Positions 61,298-64,000 of a DNA stretch of 64,000 nucleotides are shown here, piece by piece. Location: positions 2,256,032-2,320,031 of the forward strand of contig NW_023998417.1 in assembly GCF_014805625.2 (NCBI RefSeq). Reading direction: 5' to 3'. How positions within the stretch are numbered: the first letter of the stretch is position 1; each line of letters starts with the position of its first letter. Origin of the DNA: Glossina fuscipes. Its lineage: Eukaryota; Arthropoda; Insecta; Diptera; Glossinidae. A model generated the notes under the pieces. It ran no database searches. It was not told where the DNA came from and saw only the letters and a list, made by a program, of their open reading frames with translations. Made by a program: the position numbers and the translations under genes.

Positions 61298-61337
61298 TTT
61301 AACTGAGATTGCGTTTTAAGTTAAACCGATTTATATA
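61298..61337 (-). promoter_or_regulatory. Core promoter of the Arg/Tyr-rich peptide gene
   Basis: Minus-strand TATATAAA (61337-61330) lies 33 nt before the A of a perfect TCAGTT initiator (start 61304). AGTTGT at +27 to +32 fits the downstream element RGWYVT, one base early. The leader is about 79 nt and A-rich. The spacing equals that of the nuclease-like gene. No convincing NF-kB-type GGGRN site was found by eye within about 150 bp upstream. Confidence 0.7.
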
Positions 61338-64000
61338 GTGGAAGAGAAATGTTCATATTCGTTGCACAGACAACATTATAGTAGCATCGCCGTTAAATTT
61401 GATCAGTATACAGTGTTAGTCACTACATAACCAGTAGCATTTAAATAAATGATATAATATAAGGGAGTGGTGCATAGGGTAGTAGTTAACGCGAGAGTGT
61501 GCTACATTAGCTAGAAACCCTGTTTCCGAAAAAACATAACAATTACAATTATCACTAATGCCGAAAAGAATGTACATAACCGTCAGTCCATTCATTCACT
61601 ACTCGTCTTAACTAAGAATGTTGTAAAGATTACATCAATAATTGAAAAATTTTATACAATATCGGAGAGATAGCATATAAAAGGTACCACTCCAAGTGAC
61701 TCAAAAGTTCGAACTAAGCAAAAACCGCCTTAGATTATCATCGTGACGATCAACCAAGATCAGGCGAATTAGATCAGATTCCGTTAATTTAATGTCAAGT
61801 TTAATTTATGAGTTGCTCTTAATATATTCAATATTCGGCGCAAGACGAATTAAACTTTTCTTGCCTACAAAGACTACAAAAACAAAAAGAGAAAAATCAT
61901 TTTCAACTTAAGCCGATGCATTCATCGACTAAGAACAAAGTAAATAATACAATGTTTTTAATTACGGGCATGTGAATTATTCAGAGAACCCTTTTACGCC
62001 TACCACCGAAGAGGAGAGGAGGTATATTCATTTTGTCAAAGCGTTTGAAACATTTTAAGAGATACCATAAAGTACGCTAATCACTAATAAACTCTGTCTG
62101 TCTGGCTATTTGTCTATCTCCCAGTGTAATGTCTTTTGGTAAGCCTTCTCTTGGTCGCCGAAATCAAATTTTGCGGAAACCTTGCAAGCTCTCGCAGGCA
62201 GACCGGTATTAAACATGGATTAGAATCGATCAGGGAACACGTTCACAGTAGAATATGAAGTGGATCTATTAGAGGATCAAGCGGAATCAAAGTTTTTTCT
62301 CCGCATATGGAATGTGTCAACGACCGTGCTTTGACATTCCATTTTAATTTCTCTTATCTGTGAGAGAGATCCAACAAGACACTATAGACAAATCGGCTTT
62401 CGAACGAATAGACGAATTTTAGGCATATTGAGAGTAAGTATAGCTGCATAAGCAAGGTCTCTAAGGCACATTTGTAAATGCTACAGAACGAAAAGATACA
62501 ATCAACCAGAGTTCGGCAGAGGAAAGATTGTACTTCAAGACAATATCTCATAGGATTACTTGTTCATTCTTTTTCCTAACTTAAAAATGATCAATAACTG
62601 CTACACAGCTAGAAAAGTTAACTATTTCCGTATAAATTACGTAAAATTTTTCACTGTTTATTGAGTTATTTACCGCATTCTAAATTTTATTGTTTATTAG
62701 AGCAACTTTGAAGATGTTTATATACAGAGCGCTTCTCAAGGACTACAACGGCAAGTTAACTACCACTAAAACGATATAGGGCAGATCTTTGTGTAATTAT
62801 AAATATACTTATATTCATATTTCATATTTGTCAAGAGTTTCTTGCTTTTTCACTTTTAATTAGAGCGCACTCTTGCCTATCGACTTATTGATGTAGCCCT
62901 TTCGACGGAAGATGTTTCAACGGAGCCCGTTCCAAGCTTAATATCGTATATATATTTATGTTTAGATGATCATCTATCCGTTGCTCCTGATCTCAAATTT
63001 TGTAGTTTCAACATCAGTCTTACCCTAGAAAAAAACAAAAAGTTTTTTGCCTTTTTTTTTTTTGCCGCGTAGTTCAAAACATTTTTAAAATGTCCAACAG
63101 TGGAAAGACATTTGGAATTTGGAAGTGTGAAAATTTGATAATACGTAAGTGTATTTTCATCACAACGGAAGCACGGACGCATGTATGTAAGGTTACATTG
63201 AACTTATATACTTAGCTAGGTATGCTTACTTCATTTCTAAAAGGTAAGCGTACCTTACGTAGCGGCAAATTATTTAAAAATATTGTTTTGCAAATATACT
63301 CATCTTAGTCAGTTCAGTCCAATTCATTAAAACCTGTTTTAACAAATTAATTATAGTTTAAGCTCAACATTGCAATTATATAAGTGAATTAATGCGAAAT
63401 AATTTAATATGAAGATGATCACACAAGTTGTTTGTTTATTCACAAAGTTATGGTGATTCCCATACACGTTACGGGCAAAAACACATTTCATAGAAATGGC
63501 CGGAAAAATAATTAAAATTTGAATTTGAAATAAAAAATTTATTATTTGAAAATGTGAATATTTATAATTAATTAAATGGAAAAAGTTATGGCATAAAATT
63601 AATTAAATAAATGGACATTGATTTGGAAAAAACTATTAAAGAAAATATGTAAGAATTATTTGAGGTTGAAGGCTTGAAGGCTTGAAGGCTTTAAAATGGT
63701 TTTTCTTTTTTTGTTTTGTTCTAATAAAAGAAAACCTCAAACCGTCCGTCATTTAGAAGATTTAAAATAAATCTTTATGTAAGATATTCTATTTACGTTT
63801 GTTTGTATGTTTTTTTGTTTTTATTGAAGATTAAACTTAGTAAGCTTATGTTATTTATCGGCTTCACAGATGCTTTCAGATGCTTTCTAAAAGATAGAGA
63901 AAGGGCTGATAACATCTGAAATTGATTCTTTTTTTAGAATCCCGGCCTAAGATTTCTAAAGTACTGCTTAGTGGCGGCGAATGATCGCTTGATTGGAAGC
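61338..64000. other. Unassigned AT-rich right flank
   Basis: No gene is supported to the end of the window. A worn DINE-1-like stretch lies at about 62090-62300 (CTGTCTGTCTGGC, GCAAGCTCTCGCAGGCAGACCGGTATTAAACATGG, comparable with 13780-13830). AAGGCTTGAAGGCTTGAAGGCTT near 63668-63690 is a three-copy 9-bp tandem. Frames 62354-62551 and 62970-63182 have no coding features. Confidence 0.5.
62090..62300 (-). repeat. DINE-1-like dispersed repeat, worn copy
   Basis: CTGTCTGTCTGGCTATTTGTC is followed by CTCGCAGGCAGACCGGTATT and ATCGATCAGGGAACACGTTCACAGTAG. These parallel TCTCGCCTGCAGGTTGGTGT and the AGAACACGCCTACAGCAG region of the copy at 13647-14040. Confidence 0.45.

Noticed and set aside
1..64000. 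CRISPR arrays, operons, integrative bacterial elements
   Set aside because: No regularly spaced direct repeats, no closely packed genes and no ribosome-binding sites. The window is eukaryotic.

Overview
The window looks like gene-poor, strongly AT-rich nuclear DNA from a higher fly (Brachycera). The repeats fit a tephritid-like fruit fly best, but the species cannot be fixed from sequence alone. The evidence is short introns of 52 and 59 nt, core promoters with a TATA box about 30 nt before a TCAGTY initiator, an insect-type secreted DNA/RNA non-specific nuclease gene, (GTCY)n-containing dispersed repeats like DINE-1, and tRNA-derived SINEs with (TAA)n tails. There is no bacterial or organellar signature: no operons, no Shine-Dalgarno sites, no CRISPR.

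Only four protein genes are supported. (1) 19800-21855, minus strand: a four-exon gene for a secreted NUC-family nuclease homologue with a short N-terminus and a damaged active site. (2) 36037-36873, minus strand: an intronless 278-residue orphan protein. (3) 53846-54754, plus strand: an intronless gene encoding two Skp1 domains fused head to tail. (4) 60982-61224, minus strand: an 80-residue prepropeptide with a signal peptide, a short acidic spacer, an RITR processing site and a 32-residue Arg/Tyr/Pro-rich tail, laid out like an insect antimicrobial-peptide precursor. These genes lie 6 to 16 kb apart and do not form an obvious pathway.

The rest is repeats and unassigned AT-rich DNA. 1-9.7 kb holds a tRNA-derived SINE cluster, including one inverted pair and one copy with a target-site duplication. 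9.9-18.2 kb and 23.4-25.3 kb hold minus-oriented copies of a DINE-1-like dispersed repeat and a second brachyceran repeat, with a decayed copia fragment at 14.1-15.1 kb. 29.9-32 kb, 44.6 kb and 48.3-49.4 kb hold plus-oriented DINE-1-like copies, and 46.5 kb holds a mariner remnant. 52.7-53.3 kb is a 559-bp pogo/Tigger-like element with about 23-bp terminal inverted repeats and a TA duplication, just upstream of the Skp1 gene. Microsatellites and long A or T runs are scattered throughout.

Most other open frames are not genes. They begin at non-ATG codons, lie in simple repeats, or fall in dispersed repeats.
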